64,000 nt of DNA from Echinometra lucunter (GCA_029962745.1 CM057153.1:5885855-5949854); one strand, 5' to 3'. Counted from the first letter of the stretch, positions 34,801-44,750 are shown. Notes: generated by a model from the sequence alone, not told the origin. Made by a program: numbers and translations.

Positions 34801-36169
34801 AAAACATATATTTTGATATTCTTATATCTTTTCAGGACATTTGCTTTCAAGGTTTCACACCATGGATGCTGTACATAAAACACCAACAGCTCATTTCTGA
34901 GACAGTGTTTAATCTATGACCTCTCTGTGATCTTGAGACCGTTGTATAGCCCAAACAAAGTCAAGGGTTAAAGCACTGACCAAAAATGAATTCTGGGAAA
35001 ATAATCTTAACCTTACCACTCAGAGAAGTCATAATTTGTATAATATTTTGAAGCTACAGTACCTTTCTAAGATCTGTCTGAGCCACGGCCGACTCTGGGC
35101 TAATAGAAGCTACCACAACCTCCTTGTTGTATATACCCCTACTGAATGTCACTCCAACATTCTTGGTATTGCCTTTGGGGACTTCAATCTCCAGCGAGTC
35201 TCCATGGAAACGCTGCTCGATGTCTTCGTGTGTCCAAGCATGGTCATCTACGAGAAAGAAAATGGCAGAGCGGAGAGATCGGGGTTATTTTTTTATACTC
35301 ATTACTAAATTGCTTGCACAACAACAGAAACAACACAAACAAAGAACTATGTAAGCACACAGCATTTGCATGTACATGAGCAACCAGCAACACTTCAAGA
35401 CTTGTTGGTAGTAATATGCATCATCCTGATATGCTGGATTAATTCTTAGACTTGGGGGGGGGGATGAAATGTGACCTCTTAAAAAAAATCTGCAGTTGCC
35501 CTTGTATTCTCAAACAAACTTTATTTGCTAACATCTTATCTATAAAGTCATTCCTATCAATCCATCTATTAAACTTACCGAGACAAAGAGTGATGTATAA
35601 CTCTGAGTTGCCAGTCTCTTTACTAATGGGTAGACGAGTACATTCAATGACTGTGACCTGCATACGTCCTATGGTGATCTTAGAATCATGAACGCGAATG
35701 TCCTTGTCCAAAGGTGGAGTGGGCTTGGGGAAGAACGGCTTGTTTCTTATCTTGTAGGCAGGTAGAGTGTGCTTCCTGCGCATGGTTTTACGCAGCTGAC
35801 ATTAGAAAAACAAAATCAAAGTAGAATTTGTCTGTGGAGACATACTGAAGATATACTCATAATGTCGAAATAATGTCTTTTTAAAAAATTTTTTTTAATT
35901 TTTATTTATTGGTTTTGCAACATTTTTCATAACAAAGATCTCAAAAAGAAAATACATATTTGGAATTTGACATAAAGATAATGAACAAATAGTTTTGTAT
36001 GTAAATCATCAAATGCATCATATATAAACCTTCTAAGCGGTATTTTCTGTTACACAATGATTAAAATGGTTGCAAGGGTCGTCACAAAAGCAAAGCTTGA
36101 AAGCGTGACAGCCCTGGAAAATATCCAAAATAATTATCTACTGTCATAAAACGTGCAAGTGCATGAAGC

Positions 36170-36201
<32 letters not shown>

Positions 36202-39200
36202 AGGGGTGATGCTTGGTCCTTAGAATAAAATTTTAGAAGATGATAAGTTTTGTTGCTGTTTTCTTTTTAAAAGTATACATTTTCTAGACAAAAGTCAAAG
36301 TGTCATTAAAATAATTATAATAATAATAACATTCAGTTTGATAGGTATTGGTTTAACTGCGATTGTTTTATGGCTCGTTTAAATGAATAAAATGATCTTG
36401 TCTGCTTGAGTAAATCTGGCAATGCGTCTTGATGCACAGATGACGCAACATTGACCGGACATCATTAATATTCATAGGGCTCATTATTACTCCATTTATA
36501 TTCATTCATGCGTGCCAATATACGTGATACAATATCATATAATACTGGTATCACATGAAAGAGGAAGAAACGATCTTTGAAATGAATAATACAAATATTA
36601 ACATAATCATTTTTCAAGTAACTGATGGAAAAAGTTGGATTCCTGTTTCATGAAACACACTGTATAAATGACAAAGAAGAGAGAAATACCTCTTCCTATA
36701 AAGTATTTAACCATGCAGGTGACTGCCTAAGCATGTGTACATTTACTAGTTTAAAAATCATCTTTGGGTTTTTGTTTTCAGAATGCTCAATTAGATCTAC
36801 TTGAATATTTGGCAATGTGTGCAAAGGAGAAGAAATATTTTTTATATTTCAAGCCCCGTATGATGCTGCTACTTATCACTTCAGTTCAAATCCAATAAAC
36901 TCTCCCTAAATATAGACAAAACTAATTACATCTACTTTAAGAACATACATTCTAAACATGTTCTCAACAACAATATCTCCATAGACAATGTGCCCCTCAC
37001 TGAAAAGGAAGAAACAAAATTCTTAGGCGTTACAATTGATTCAAACCTAACTTGGAATAGCCACATTCGTAATATTTGTAAGTTAGTCTCAAGAGGAATA
37101 GGCATTCTATTTAGGTTAAAATACCATCTTCAACCCAAGACACTATTTATGCTTTATAATTCATTCATTCGATCTTATATATCTTATTGTAACATAGTAT
37201 GGGGAAATAGTAATAGGACGAAAATCATGTCATTGTTTCACCTCCAAAAAAAGCATATGCACCCATTCACACTATCTAGCCCATACAGATCCATTATTTC
37301 ATAGATTGAAATCATTAAAAATTACCGACATTCACCTCTTCCAAACTGCAAACTTCATGTACAAATTTTTGACGAACACTATACCAGTGCCTTTTCGTAA
37401 TATCTTTAGGTATAACAGAAATATTCATTCTTATCCTACGCGACACTCTTCTGACCTCCATTTAACCAACCCCAAAATAAATTTAGCACATAAATCGATG
37501 ACACCATGCTCCAGACGTTTGGAATGATTTACCTTAAAACATTAAATACTCTACATCACTTCATGCTTTATGCTTTCAAAGCATTACTGAAAAAATATCT
37601 AATATCAAAATATTCATAAAGAGTAACGAGTTTAAAAAGACATATGTCTCGCAAACCTTTCACCTGCATGCACCCACTTGCACGCACTAGCAATTATCTC
37701 TTCCTTTTTTCCTATATATGTTTTTCTACAAACTCTGATTATAAATTCTAGAAATATATGTTTTGTTATTATGTATGTGACTCCATTATACTATCCCAAC
37801 TCATAATACATAACGGTATTATGTAGCCCCCCTTTTCCCCGGCTGCTATTGTTTTCAAGCTTTCCGCTTATGATAGCTGGCCCCTGCATTTATGTTTTAT
37901 TTCCTGACCCAATTTCATTTTATATCATCTGAGTATGTTATATATCATTTGTATATTTGTCACATGTTATTTGTATCAAATCTGATTTGTTTATTATTGC
38001 ATTCAGTGTTTTGTTTTATATTCAATAAATGCAGAAACTTCTGCAAAAAAAACCCTCCAAAACCCCAAAAGTTTCACGAAAGCTTCAACGAAACAAGGTA
38101 AGGATTTGAGTTATGATTGAGCATGAGACTATATTTGTGTAGGTTTAGGGTGAGGATATTAGATAAAATGTTGGATCAAAGGTTGAGAGCAAGTATTGCA
38201 CTAGTTAGTGTTAGAGACTGATAGCAAATTGATCATTGCTTGAGCTTGTGTTGTAAAATCATGTTCTGGAAAGTGACCTGGCTTGTGTTACCTGATTTAA
38301 GATGAGCGATCCAAGCTGATGAACTGTACGACCTTCAAAGTGGGTCTCAATGTCAAACTCCAATTCTGGCTCCTGAATTAAATGAACATAAAAGTTGGGA
38401 GGAAAAAAATTCTCTAACTCACATGAAGCAGGAGTAGGTTCAGTACTATATTTGGGGGGTGTAGGTGCTTTTTTTTGCTCAACATTTTATTTTCACTCCA
38501 ACTCATATCAAAAAGGAGGATGATATCAATTGTGAGGAAAAGATTAACATCCCTTAAACGCAAGTCTAGAATGAAGAAAATGAAATATGGTTTAACATTC
38601 TTATACCATCTTAAGGTCAGTTTTACAAGGTCAATCTCCAATATACATGTATGCATGTTGAATCTGTGAGGGTACATCTCAATCAAATTTCTCACAAAAA
38701 AAAGTAATGAAAATCATGCTTTCCACATTTTCAGAGCAGCCCAAATCTATTTTAGACAAGGAAAAGCATTTCTTGGCATCAGCATATTCATGGAATATGA
38801 GGAAATACATTTTTACCATAAAACATGGGGCACACATGAACAAGGGGGAAACAAAAATTATGAATGAAAAACTTGTCTCAATGCATCTCGTTTATAAAAA
38901 ACATCAGAACTTGGTGTCATATGAAGGGCTAAAAGAAAGTATAAAATAAAACTGACCTCATAGAAGGAAAACGACCAATGACTGTATGGAACACGTGTGA
39001 ATTCAAGCCTGGCTCTACCCTTCAGTTTTGTGACAGTCACAGAGACATAGGCCGATGTTCCGAACACCAGGTCCACATCAACAGAGACCCTGAAACCACC
39101 ACCATAGTCTAAATCCACAGCTACGTCCACTGTCTGCACCAAAGACAGGGGACAAATTATCACAGTTAAAAACAGTAGTAATAATGGTAATGTCTTGTAC

Positions 39201-41807
39201 AGCACTCATGTCCATCACACTGTGAGGCTCATGGTGCTCCAACATCAATACATGTTTTTGTCACATTGGGGGGGGGGGGGGGGGATGGTGATTCGTAAAG
39301 TTACGAATGATTTCGTGTACGGCTTGAATGTGACAAGCCAAATGGGATTCTCAATCATTATAAAGATTTTCAATCATTATAAATCGCATCAGACAAAGGT
39401 GAAATGTGCAGATGTAGATTAATATTACTATTGTTCACAAACATTTTAATTGCAAGGTATATATTTGCCACAATTAAACTGAGATTATGGGAAATGCAGT
39501 CACACTTTGTTAAAACATCAGAAAAAAACTTTGGGAATCCCATTTGGCACTTCATATTCAAGTCATTTGTAAAGTGAAGCATAACTTTACAAACAGCTTT
39601 ATGAAACACCCCCCAGGTATCTATTTACACCTCCATGTACGTGGAATGTGGCAAATGTGGATTAACGTCTTGTTGAAGGATGTTCAAGGAGGAACGGGAT
39701 CCAAGCCCTGACACCTTTGACTGAGAGTCAAGTAAGGGAACCAATATTCCTCAACACCTCCAAAAAGCAGCTGCAAACATCTTTTGAGGTAAATAGTACC
39801 AAAGTACCAGTCTCCCCCTAACACTTTCTTGAGTAGAAACATTCCGATTCACACAGCAGCATTTTTGCCACCATCCCCACCCCACCCCCACCACCCCCCC
39901 CCCCCCCCTTCTTTCAGGATCACTTCACTACACTTGTCTTTCTATGGTCTATTCAACATGTTTTCATGTAACACATATCATGTATCTTACCTCTGGCATA
40001 TCTGTGCCTTCCACCATACTAAACTTCATCAACGTCACACCTGTCAGTGTTGGAAAAGTTGGCCCAAGGCAATAATCCCTTACCTACAAGTGAAATGTGA
40101 TAAAATAAAAACAAACAGTGAAATCAAGTGTGCAAGTATGATGGACTTGCAGATAGGCTGGAGTTAGGTCATCCTGGAATAGGAACATTCAAACTTACTA
40201 CGCTAAATCTGGGTAAGACACAAATACGTAAGTTTTTGATTTATCATTTATTTATTCACCACTCATGGGTAGGATAGCCCTTGTCAGCTAATAGCTGTTA
40301 TTTAAAGGGGTCCAAGATTACAAGTTTACAAGATCCAAATCTAAGACGTACAAATTAAATCCAAGTCTTCTGAACAATTATGTATAAGAATATATTCATA
40401 ATTTATTGAAGCTCTTGTACAGTATGGTTAGCAAAAAGAAAATTGGCATGACCTCTAGGAAGAACAGAGCTATTGGAATAATTGCTCTGAATAGAGCTTC
40501 CAGCCATTATATGATCATTTGATTATTCACTTGTATGATATATTGATTTGCATGTATTTATGTTTGTATTGCTTTTTATATGGAAAATAATACCAACCAA
40601 CCAAACAACCATGAAAATGATTGAATATAGTCTCACATTGTCCACCTGGCATAAAGAGATACATGTGTAGGGTCATGTTAAATTCATTGTTACTGGTGAC
40701 TTTTCAAGTAAATATCTCAATGCACAATGCTACAATTAATCTGCCTTATGCTAGATGCTAGCATCCCTGCACTCCAGCCATTCCCCCACCCCATCCCTTA
40801 CCCCCATCATACCTCTTCCTTACACTTGTCATGTAATCAGAACTCCTGTTGGTTTTTACTCATATGCAGGCAATGTCTGATTTTGCAATGCTGACCAGAG
40901 ATAAAAAAAATATATTTTGTTCTTTTCATTTGATTAAAAGTCGACATGAAGAGGAAATATCTCTACAGTATCTTAGTTTTGCCTGTACCTTGCTACTGAC
41001 CATGTAAAGAAAAGAAACCTGATGAAAAGTTTTGGGGGGCCAAACAAAACTGTGCATAACCTTTAAAAAAGACAGAGGTGAGAGAGACAGACAGACAGAG
41101 GGAGAGAAGGACATGGAGAGACAGATAGAGAAAGAGAGAGGAGGGATGACAGAAAGACAAAATAGTGAGAGAATCAGAAAAGATGAAGATAAGGAGAGGG
41201 AGACAAATTTAAGTGAGACAAAGGGGTGGGGTAAGGGAACATGGAGTAAGAGAAAAGAATGAGGGGGGGGGGGAGTAAAGATAATGAGAAACTGACAGAA
41301 AAGAGGCTTGCTATAACTTACAGTGATCTGTTCCAGTATTTTTCCAGCAGTCTTGGCATTCAAGAGCTCCTCGAACTCCACATTCATCTTCTTAATGATC
41401 CATCGGCGCACAGCGATGGTGTCCTTCAGTTCATTGAACAGGAATGATATAAGAGCATTGCCAGCATGGCAAGTCTCCTTCTTGAACAGTATCGAGGAGG
41501 GATCTTTCAGCTCCTAAAATTTATCAAGTTATTGAGAAATGTCTATGATTATCAATAACTATAAATCCAGGGGATGTATTCTGAAAACAATCTTATCTTT
41601 TATGTGACCAAATGGAATTTCATTACTGCAACAAAACGATTCACCCCTAAGAAAACTTACCCCTACTTGCTGAACTCGATCATAAAGGTGCTTTCGCGGA
41701 ACCTCTTCTTTGGGCTGGCGTTTGATGTACCAATACAACCATGATGCTTGGATAGCCAGCATTAACACCCCACCAAACAAGACAGAGAGGATGATGATGA
41801 AAAACAT
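25651..41807 (-). CDS. PDZD8: PDZD8, ER lipid-transfer and contact-site protein (16 coding exons)
   Basis: Sixteen exons join with consistent GT/AG borders and phases into an open frame of about 1012 residues (human protein about 1150). Order of parts: N-terminal membrane anchor (residues 1-24), SMP domain (about 50-250), PDZ (about 318-392), a disordered acidic/Ser-rich linker (392-605), the second half of a C2-like domain (606-700), a C1 zinc finger (about 771-822), an acidic stretch and a C-terminal coiled coil (about 880-1000). This order is the signature of PDZD8. In animals that have been studied, PDZD8 sits in the ER membrane, moves lipids between membranes and works at contacts with mitochondria and, through Rab7 and protrudin, with late endosomes. 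The start is the ATG at 41807-41805, followed at once by the hydrophobic anchor. Oddity: the first strands of the C2-like domain were not found between exons 9 and 10. The upstream neighbour is a 500-N gap. Confidence 0.95.
26527..26589 (-). CDS. PDZD8: PDZD8 exon 15
   Basis: Acceptor TTTTTAG/ATGGGC and donor GCCATG/GTAAGC, phase 0 on both sides, residues 926-946. MGRELFIDLPVQERKEKLEA matches the IGRDLY..LPTEER..KLE stretch that opens the PDZD8 coiled coil. Confidence 0.9.
26640..26692 (-). promoter_or_regulatory. GTTCAAAG cluster in PDZD8 intron 14
   Basis: On the minus strand AAGTTCAAAGTTCAAGTTCA is followed by more (G)GTTCAAAG copies, a run of half-sites with DR1-like one-base spacing. 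It is a candidate nuclear-receptor cluster or a simple repeat; nothing else supports function. Confidence 0.3.
27134..27440 (-). CDS. PDZD8: PDZD8 exon 14, linker between C1 and coiled coil
   Basis: Acceptor CCAG/GAACCG and donor GAGAG/GTGAGC; residues 823-925. It encodes a basic start (RNRSARRVDQPSPTRELGQL), a Ser/Pro-rich segment, an acidic run, KLKRRLRQLNAAEGN, and VDDTDAMVMTAVRE leading into exon 15. The second half corresponds to the conserved DDSVFIAVKEIGRDLY region of vertebrate PDZD8. Confidence 0.92.
28101..28373 (-). mobile_element. 273-bp retro-insertion absent from the other copy
   Basis: The copy at 1-1875 runs straight from GTGAGACTT to GGATAGAAG at the matching position. Here 273 bp are inserted, ending with a repeated ACTT that may be a 4-bp target duplication. 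Read on the minus strand it starts GGGGCTGCCATATTTTCAAG and ends in (AAATC)n. A tail of short repeats instead of poly-A is typical of CR1/L2/RTE-type non-LTR elements, so this is probably a 5'-truncated LINE or a SINE using that tail. It sits in intron 13 of PDZD8. Confidence 0.75.
29057..29154 (-). CDS. PDZD8: PDZD8 exon 13, C1 domain second half
   Basis: Acceptor ATCAG/GTATGG and donor GATAG/GTAAGG; residues 791-822. VWTKYALQCLVCKLICHKKC supplies the remaining zinc ligands of the C1 finger, with the same unusual 11-residue spacing after the first cysteine pair as human PDZD8. A second copy lies at 1570-1667. Confidence 0.94.
29155..30196. other. PDZD8 intron 12
   Basis: Phase-0 intron inside the C1 domain. 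No additional exon or element was recognised. Confidence 0.7.
30197..30281 (-). CDS. PDZD8: PDZD8 exon 12, C1 domain first half
   Basis: Acceptor TTGTAG/CCTCCA and donor AAGAAG/GTAAGT; residues 762-790. HKLVGTQFSSPTRCDFCGKK carries the first His and the first Cys pair with the H-x12-C-x2-C spacing of C1 domains. Confidence 0.94.
31192..31434 (-). CDS. PDZD8: PDZD8 exon 11
   Basis: Acceptor CTTCCAG/GAGAAT and donor TTGAG/GTAATG; residues 681-761. IPSQMHLFSHPGFDSSLSYG followed by DISLFFHHSP closes the C2-like domain (compare MQKGFNDKFCYGDITIHF in the human protein). A lysine-rich linker leads to the C1 finger. Confidence 0.92.
31841..32164 (-). mobile_element. Retro-insertion with 14-bp target duplication
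   Basis: CACTTTCAAATATC at 31827-31840 is repeated exactly at 32165-32178. Between them lie 324 bp that, on the minus strand, end with AATAAAAACATAAATTAAAA and an A tail. A long target duplication plus A tail indicates target-primed reverse transcription, giving a 5'-truncated LINE or SINE. It lies in PDZD8 intron 10, 67 bp past the exon 10 donor. No protein frame is recognisable. Confidence 0.85.
32245..32471 (-). CDS. PDZD8: PDZD8 exon 10, C2-like domain
   Basis: Acceptor TCTCTAG/AATCCA and donor GCAAC/GTGAGT; residues 606-680. NPEWDETFTFQVGENDNFLN and CIWNRLGMAVGERDMLVGY are classic C2 strands. CLMDVALQCVTTLSGEHLEL aligns with the human VSLKLEDVALGCLATSNTEYL. The strands that should precede NPEWDE are not in the exon before it. 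Confidence 0.92.
32711..33085 (+). mobile_element. LINE reverse-transcriptase fragment
   Basis: Plus-strand frames read LLNELIPGVQQYKYLGVTIT, DLKWNTHC, then in another frame RPQLEYGSEARNPRTL and LEKVQQAAARFVHLDYRRG. This is the C-terminal end of reverse transcriptases of Jockey/CR1-type LINEs. It is 5'-truncated and frameshifted, so inactive. It ends only about 20 bp from the PDZD8 exon 9 donor, in opposite orientation to the gene. Confidence 0.85.
33104..33743 (-). CDS. PDZD8: PDZD8 exon 9, end of PDZ and long linker
   Basis: Acceptor ATTTAG/GTTTAT (completes the Lys split with exon 8) and donor GAAGCA/GTAAGT; residues 392-605. FIIKVQRP forms the last PDZ strand. The rest is a disordered, acidic, Ser/Thr/Pro-rich linker with a DDDDAD patch. 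Length 640 nt, the largest exon. Confidence 0.92.
34278..34360 (-). CDS. PDZD8: PDZD8 exon 8, PDZ domain
   Basis: Acceptor TTTCAG/GGGGAT and donor GAAAA/GTAAGT; residues 365-391. GDVVLGIDDVKVTSARQAAK with VVKQAKE is the GD-x-V/I-L-x-I-(N/D) strand and the second helix of a PDZ domain. Confidence 0.93.
35063..35247 (-). CDS. PDZD8: PDZD8 exon 7, PDZ domain start
   Basis: Acceptor CTCGTAG/ATGACC and donor AGAAAG/GTACTG; residues 303-364. LEIEVPKGNTKNVGVTFSRG holds the carboxylate-binding loop position in a variant form (NVGV rather than GLGF), as in vertebrate PDZD8 (SVGL). VVVASISPESAVAQTDLRKG follows the usual PDZ pattern. Confidence 0.93.
35579..35795 (-). CDS. PDZD8: PDZD8 exon 6, end of SMP and following strand
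   Basis: Acceptor TGTCAG/CTGCGT and donor GTCTCG/GTAAGT; residues 231-302. MRRKHTLPAYKIRNKPFFPK matches the human KRKHTLPNYKIRFKPFFP block closing the SMP domain. KITIGRMQVTVIECTRLPIS starts the strand-rich part before the PDZ. Confidence 0.94.
35885..36130 (-). repeat. Probable LINE 3'-end remnant
   Basis: A T-rich start (minus-strand A-rich tail) is followed by about 230 bp ending near GACAGCCCTGG on the plus strand. The layout resembles the 28101-28373 insertion (tail, spacer, ..GCAGCCCCT). Diverged; family uncertain. Confidence 0.4.
36174..36201 (+). repeat. Poly-G tract of 28 bases
   Basis: The longest G homopolymer in the window, in PDZD8 intron 5 (C on the transcribed-sense minus strand). 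Confidence 0.9.
36490..36690 (+). repeat. Interspersed repeat, copy B (partner at 2712-2898)
   Basis: Same ordered blocks as the copy at 2712-2898, including TTCATTCATGCGTG and AAGTAACTGATGG. It lies in PDZD8 intron 5. Confidence 0.6.
36884..38055 (+). mobile_element. 5'-truncated LINE (CR1/L2-like) with 3' UTR
   Basis: Plus-strand translation gives FKSNKLSLNIDKTNYIYF, then KFLGVTIDSNLTWNSHIRNI, LFMLYNSFIRSYISYCNIVW, and after a frameshift SYPTRHSSDLHLTNPKINLA and APDVWNDLP. This is the thumb and C-terminal region of CR1/L2-type reverse transcriptases. Frameshifts near 37280 and 37510 and a stop after WNDLP make it dead. A 3' UTR with AATAAA runs to about 38055. It lies antisense in PDZD8 intron 5. 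Confidence 0.9.
38292..38372 (-). CDS. PDZD8: PDZD8 exon 5, SMP domain
   Basis: Acceptor ATTCAG/GAGCCA and donor AATCAG/GTAACA, phase 0; residues 204-230. EPELEFDIETHFEGRTVHQL and GSLILNQ match the human DFEVRSQFEGRPMPQLTSIIVNQ. Confidence 0.94.
38957..39133 (-). CDS. PDZD8: PDZD8 exon 4, SMP domain
   Basis: Acceptor GGTGCAG/ACAGTG and donor TATGAG/GTCAGT, phase 0; residues 145-203. GGFRVSVDVDLVFGTSAYVS and RLEFTRVPYSHWSFSFYE are the most conserved SMP strands, close to human GGFHLAIDVDLVFGKSAYL and RLVFTRVPFTHWFFSF. They line the lipid-binding groove. Confidence 0.96.
39268..39617. mobile_element. Foldback MITE in PDZD8 intron 3
   Basis: The left part (17 G, then TCGTAAAGTTACGAATGA, CTTGAATGTG and GCCAAATGGGATTCTC) is mirrored at the right end, where GGGAATCCCATTTGGC, CATATTCAAG, GTAAAGTTATGC-like and GAAACACCCCCC are read in reverse. 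The arms are about 90 bp and imperfect, giving a 350-bp non-coding foldback element. No clear target duplication was seen. Confidence 0.7.
39991..40083 (-). CDS. PDZD8: PDZD8 exon 3, SMP domain
   Basis: Acceptor CTTGTAG/GTAAGG and donor CCAGAG/GTAAGA, phase 0; residues 114-144. VRDYCLGPTFPTLTGVTLMK is the SMP strand corresponding to human LRDVFLGETVPFIKTIRLV. Note that the exon itself begins with GTAAGG. Confidence 0.93.
40225..40620. repeat. Probable LINE tail remnants
   Basis: TTTTTGATTTATCATTTATTTA at the left resembles the tail of the 28101 insertion, and TATTGCTTTTTATATGGAAA near 40570 resembles a LINE 3' end. Nothing coding. Confidence 0.3.
41322..41513 (-). CDS. PDZD8: PDZD8 exon 2, SMP domain start
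   Basis: Acceptor ATTTTAG/GAGCTG and donor ATCACT/GTAAGT, phase 0; residues 50-113. ETCHAGNALISFLFNELKDT and KMNVEFEELLNAKTAGKILE match the human ETC..LNATILFLFRELRDT and KIKVEFEELLQTKTAGRLLE. Confidence 0.95.
41661..41807 (-). CDS. PDZD8: PDZD8 exon 1 (coding), ER membrane anchor
   Basis: ATG at 41807-41805 starts MFFIIILSVLFGGVLMLAIQ followed by ASWLYWYIKRQP: one N-terminal transmembrane helix with a basic cytosolic side. Donor GTAGGG/GTAAGT, phase 0; residues 1-49. A pyrimidine-rich acceptor CTTTTAG ends at 41867, so the exon probably continues as 5' UTR to 41866, with a non-coding exon further upstream. The frame is open upstream of the ATG but has no other in-frame ATG close by. Confidence 0.92.
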
Positions 41808-43115
41808 GGTGACAGAGTGAGAGACTGCTTTCAGCAAACAGAGTAAACGCTAGGATTCATTGAGTCCTAAAAGAAAACATACAAAAAATACACATTTTCA
41901 TATATTTTCTTATGTAGTTTTTATTTGTTTTGGGGTCCTTTTTCATGCCAACTAACAATATAACTTAGCCACTCATAGCGGCATTGGTGCACTTCAAGTA
42001 CACACTAAGACTTCCATTGTACCAGGCAACAGGCAATATATTTCTATCTTATTCTCTCCGCGATACCATAGTACCACTACTTTGAGCTAGTAAAGTCATT
42101 CACCTTGCAACTGTGTCATTACTTTTAATAGTACATGAATTTTGTTTTAAATCATACTTTGCAAGTTTCTTCTTATTTGCTGCAGTAAGTTGTGCTTTTC
42201 CATCAACAAAAGGATAACCACATGTAATTAACATCTATGTATAATATGACTATGTAGCACACTGTTTTTTTCATTCAAATAACCAGGAAAGGGATAAAAC
42301 TGTGAGACGTTTCTGGTCCACTTTTATGAATTCAGCGTGCACACTACCCAGTGGACATGTAATACATGTTGTACTCCACATATCTGCCTGATGATTTTTT
42401 TTGTCAATAACTTTGTACTGAGGTTAACACTGTGATCAAAAAGACAGCACAAGCGGCTATTTCAGTGAGTGAGCCCTCTATACTCGTATTGAGTAATTAC
42501 ATAATAACTCATCCTCTGAGAAATGTATACAATCACTTCAGTTGCTCGCATCATCAAAATTTACAGCAAATTAGGATTTTGTCTTTGGAACTATATTTTC
42601 CAACATCGGTGAGTTGAATTTACTACACTGTACTTTTTCAATGAAATTTGGTGCTAGTATTTGTAATCAAATGCCGACTTTGAGTGAGTGACACTTTTAT
42701 GAAGAGTTGTATATCCTTTGCTACACATGAAGTACGGTAATGTAACTGGTAAAAGGTGCATGGTGTCAATCATAGCAAGATTACTATACTTAACTCCAGT
42801 CACTCAACACTACACTAATCCGGCACAAGTTTACAAGAGCTCACAACTTCACATGCACGATGTCGTTACCGCCTTTACAGGCTCACACCAGCACACTCAC
42901 ACTAGTGCTTGGTTATACTAACCTCGCACAAAAGACGTGCTATATCATGGAAATTGCTGACAATACGAAAGTAGTCTCTGCCAATTTATTGGACAGAGGA
43001 GCAAGAGCTGTGTCACCAGTGATCAGAAAAATATTTCTCAAAATTCACTTGATCAAGATAATTCACATCCAGTTGGAGGAATGGAATGAAATAGGATATT
43101 TTATTATCCTAGGTG
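41808..43115 (-). other. PDZD8 5' flank or first intron up to the gap
   Basis: The first 59 bases are probably 5' UTR. The rest is AT-rich with no recognisable promoter; the true first exon may lie here or in the following gap. Confidence 0.4.
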
Positions 43116-43615
43116 NNNNNNNNNNNNNNNNNNNNNNNNNNNNNNNNNNNNNNNNNNNNNNNNNNNNNNNNNNNNNNNNNNNNNNNNNNNNNNNNNNNNN
43201 NNNNNNNNNNNNNNNNNNNNNNNNNNNNNNNNNNNNNNNNNNNNNNNNNNNNNNNNNNNNNNNNNNNNNNNNNNNNNNNNNNNNNNNNNNNNNNNNNNNN
43301 NNNNNNNNNNNNNNNNNNNNNNNNNNNNNNNNNNNNNNNNNNNNNNNNNNNNNNNNNNNNNNNNNNNNNNNNNNNNNNNNNNNNNNNNNNNNNNNNNNNN
43401 NNNNNNNNNNNNNNNNNNNNNNNNNNNNNNNNNNNNNNNNNNNNNNNNNNNNNNNNNNNNNNNNNNNNNNNNNNNNNNNNNNNNNNNNNNNNNNNNNNNN
43501 NNNNNNNNNNNNNNNNNNNNNNNNNNNNNNNNNNNNNNNNNNNNNNNNNNNNNNNNNNNNNNNNNNNNNNNNNNNNNNNNNNNNNNNNNNNNNNNNNNNN
43601 NNNNNNNNNNNNNNN
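43116..43615. other. Assembly gap, exactly 500 N
   Basis: Placeholder gap of 500 N, the same size as the one at 1876-2375. Confidence 0.99.
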
Positions 43616-43849
43616 CTACTCATCACTTTCAAAGCTCAGAACAAACAATATAATATTATGCGTCCTGTCTACATCTCAGATATGATTTTCACCTTATGTT
43701 CCTTCATGCACACTCAGATCGTAAATTCGTAGCTTTTTAAATGTAAATTATGTCGAAATAAATTTTTTTGAAAAGTTATATTGGATAATGTACTTACTAC
43801 TGCATGCTCCAAAGAGAGAATGATCAATAAATATTTAAGGTTCGGTTCT

Positions 43850-43851
<2 letters not shown>

Positions 43852-43916
<65 letters not shown>

Positions 43917-43967
43917 TCTCATCTCCCCCTCTCCTTCTCTCTCTCCCTCTCTCTCTCCCTCTCTCTC
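43852..43967 (+). repeat. CT microsatellite
   Basis: Perfect CT for about 55 bp, then interrupted by CCC and TTC. Leu/Ser frames are artefacts. Confidence 0.95.
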
Positions 43968-44337
43968 GTGTTTTTAAAATTCTTTTTGTAAAATCATATT
44001 TAATTTGTTATGAAAAATACGATTACCTTTAATGGAAATATATTTGCTACTGAGTTATTTGCTTTTTTCATTATCCAACTCTGTGCTATTAAAGTTGCAA
44101 TTGTGTATGACTCATATTTTGTTTTTCATATACCCCCAAGTTCCAAGCTGACCTGTAAATATTACCATAATTTCTTAATCATGATTTCGATAAAAGCTCC
44201 TCTATTTGCTCTAACATGATTGGTGTAGATAAGAGTCATTTCAACGTTTAGATTACATCAGCTCAGAGCGATTGATTAACTGTCTTGTAAGCAAATTATA
44301 CTCCGATGTGGGGGCTTGTACTGCGTGCACTGACAGC

Positions 44338-44580
44338 CATAGGCGCCGGAAGCGGAGGGGGGGGGGGCAGGAGGGCCCCCAACGAAAAGTTGCGGCAAAA
44401 CGCATTTTCGCCCCCAAAACAAAACGAAACAAAACAAAACAAGACAAGACAAATTAGTGTGGAGTGGTGTGTCTGTTTTGTGAGTGTGTCTTTTATATTA
44501 AGGTTGAGAAGACAAAAAGGTGAGCCCCCTGTGATGTTTGCCCCCCCCCCCCCATCCCAAACTGCTTTCCGGCGCGCCTG
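44338..44580. mobile_element. 243-bp hAT-type MITE with 8-bp target duplication
   Basis: CTGACAGC at 44330-44337 recurs at 44581-44588. The ends CATAGGCGCCGGAAGC and, in reverse, CAGGCGCGCCGGAAAGC are imperfect inverted repeats starting with CA. An 8-bp duplication and CA...TG ends fit the hAT superfamily. Just inside each end lies a G or C homopolymer (about 11 G at 44357 and 13 C at 44541). No coding capacity. Confidence 0.8.
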
Positions 44581-44750
44581 CTGACAGCAGATGTTTATCA
44601 TACTCACACGACTTTAATCTATTGCAGTATTTGTTTATATCATGACAGGTACTTTACATTTTAGCTTGATATACTGAACATCTAAATCATGCACCGTGGA
44701 AGACAAGATTAGGTCTAATGAAGTACATGACATGTGCATACATCTCGCTT

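Noticed and set aside
32711..37527. LINE-derived frames as host genes
   Set aside because: The reverse-transcriptase motifs identify them as 5'-truncated, frameshifted LINE remnants in PDZD8 introns.
40926..41411. 161-codon minus-strand frame
   Set aside because: Only the first part is real (PDZD8 exon 2); the rest reads through the donor into a pyrimidine-rich intron.
41805..41837. Upstream start for PDZD8 at a TTG codon (41837)
   Set aside because: The frame is open there but eukaryotic initiation at TTG is unlikely; the ATG at 41807 puts the membrane anchor at the very N-terminus, as in the family.
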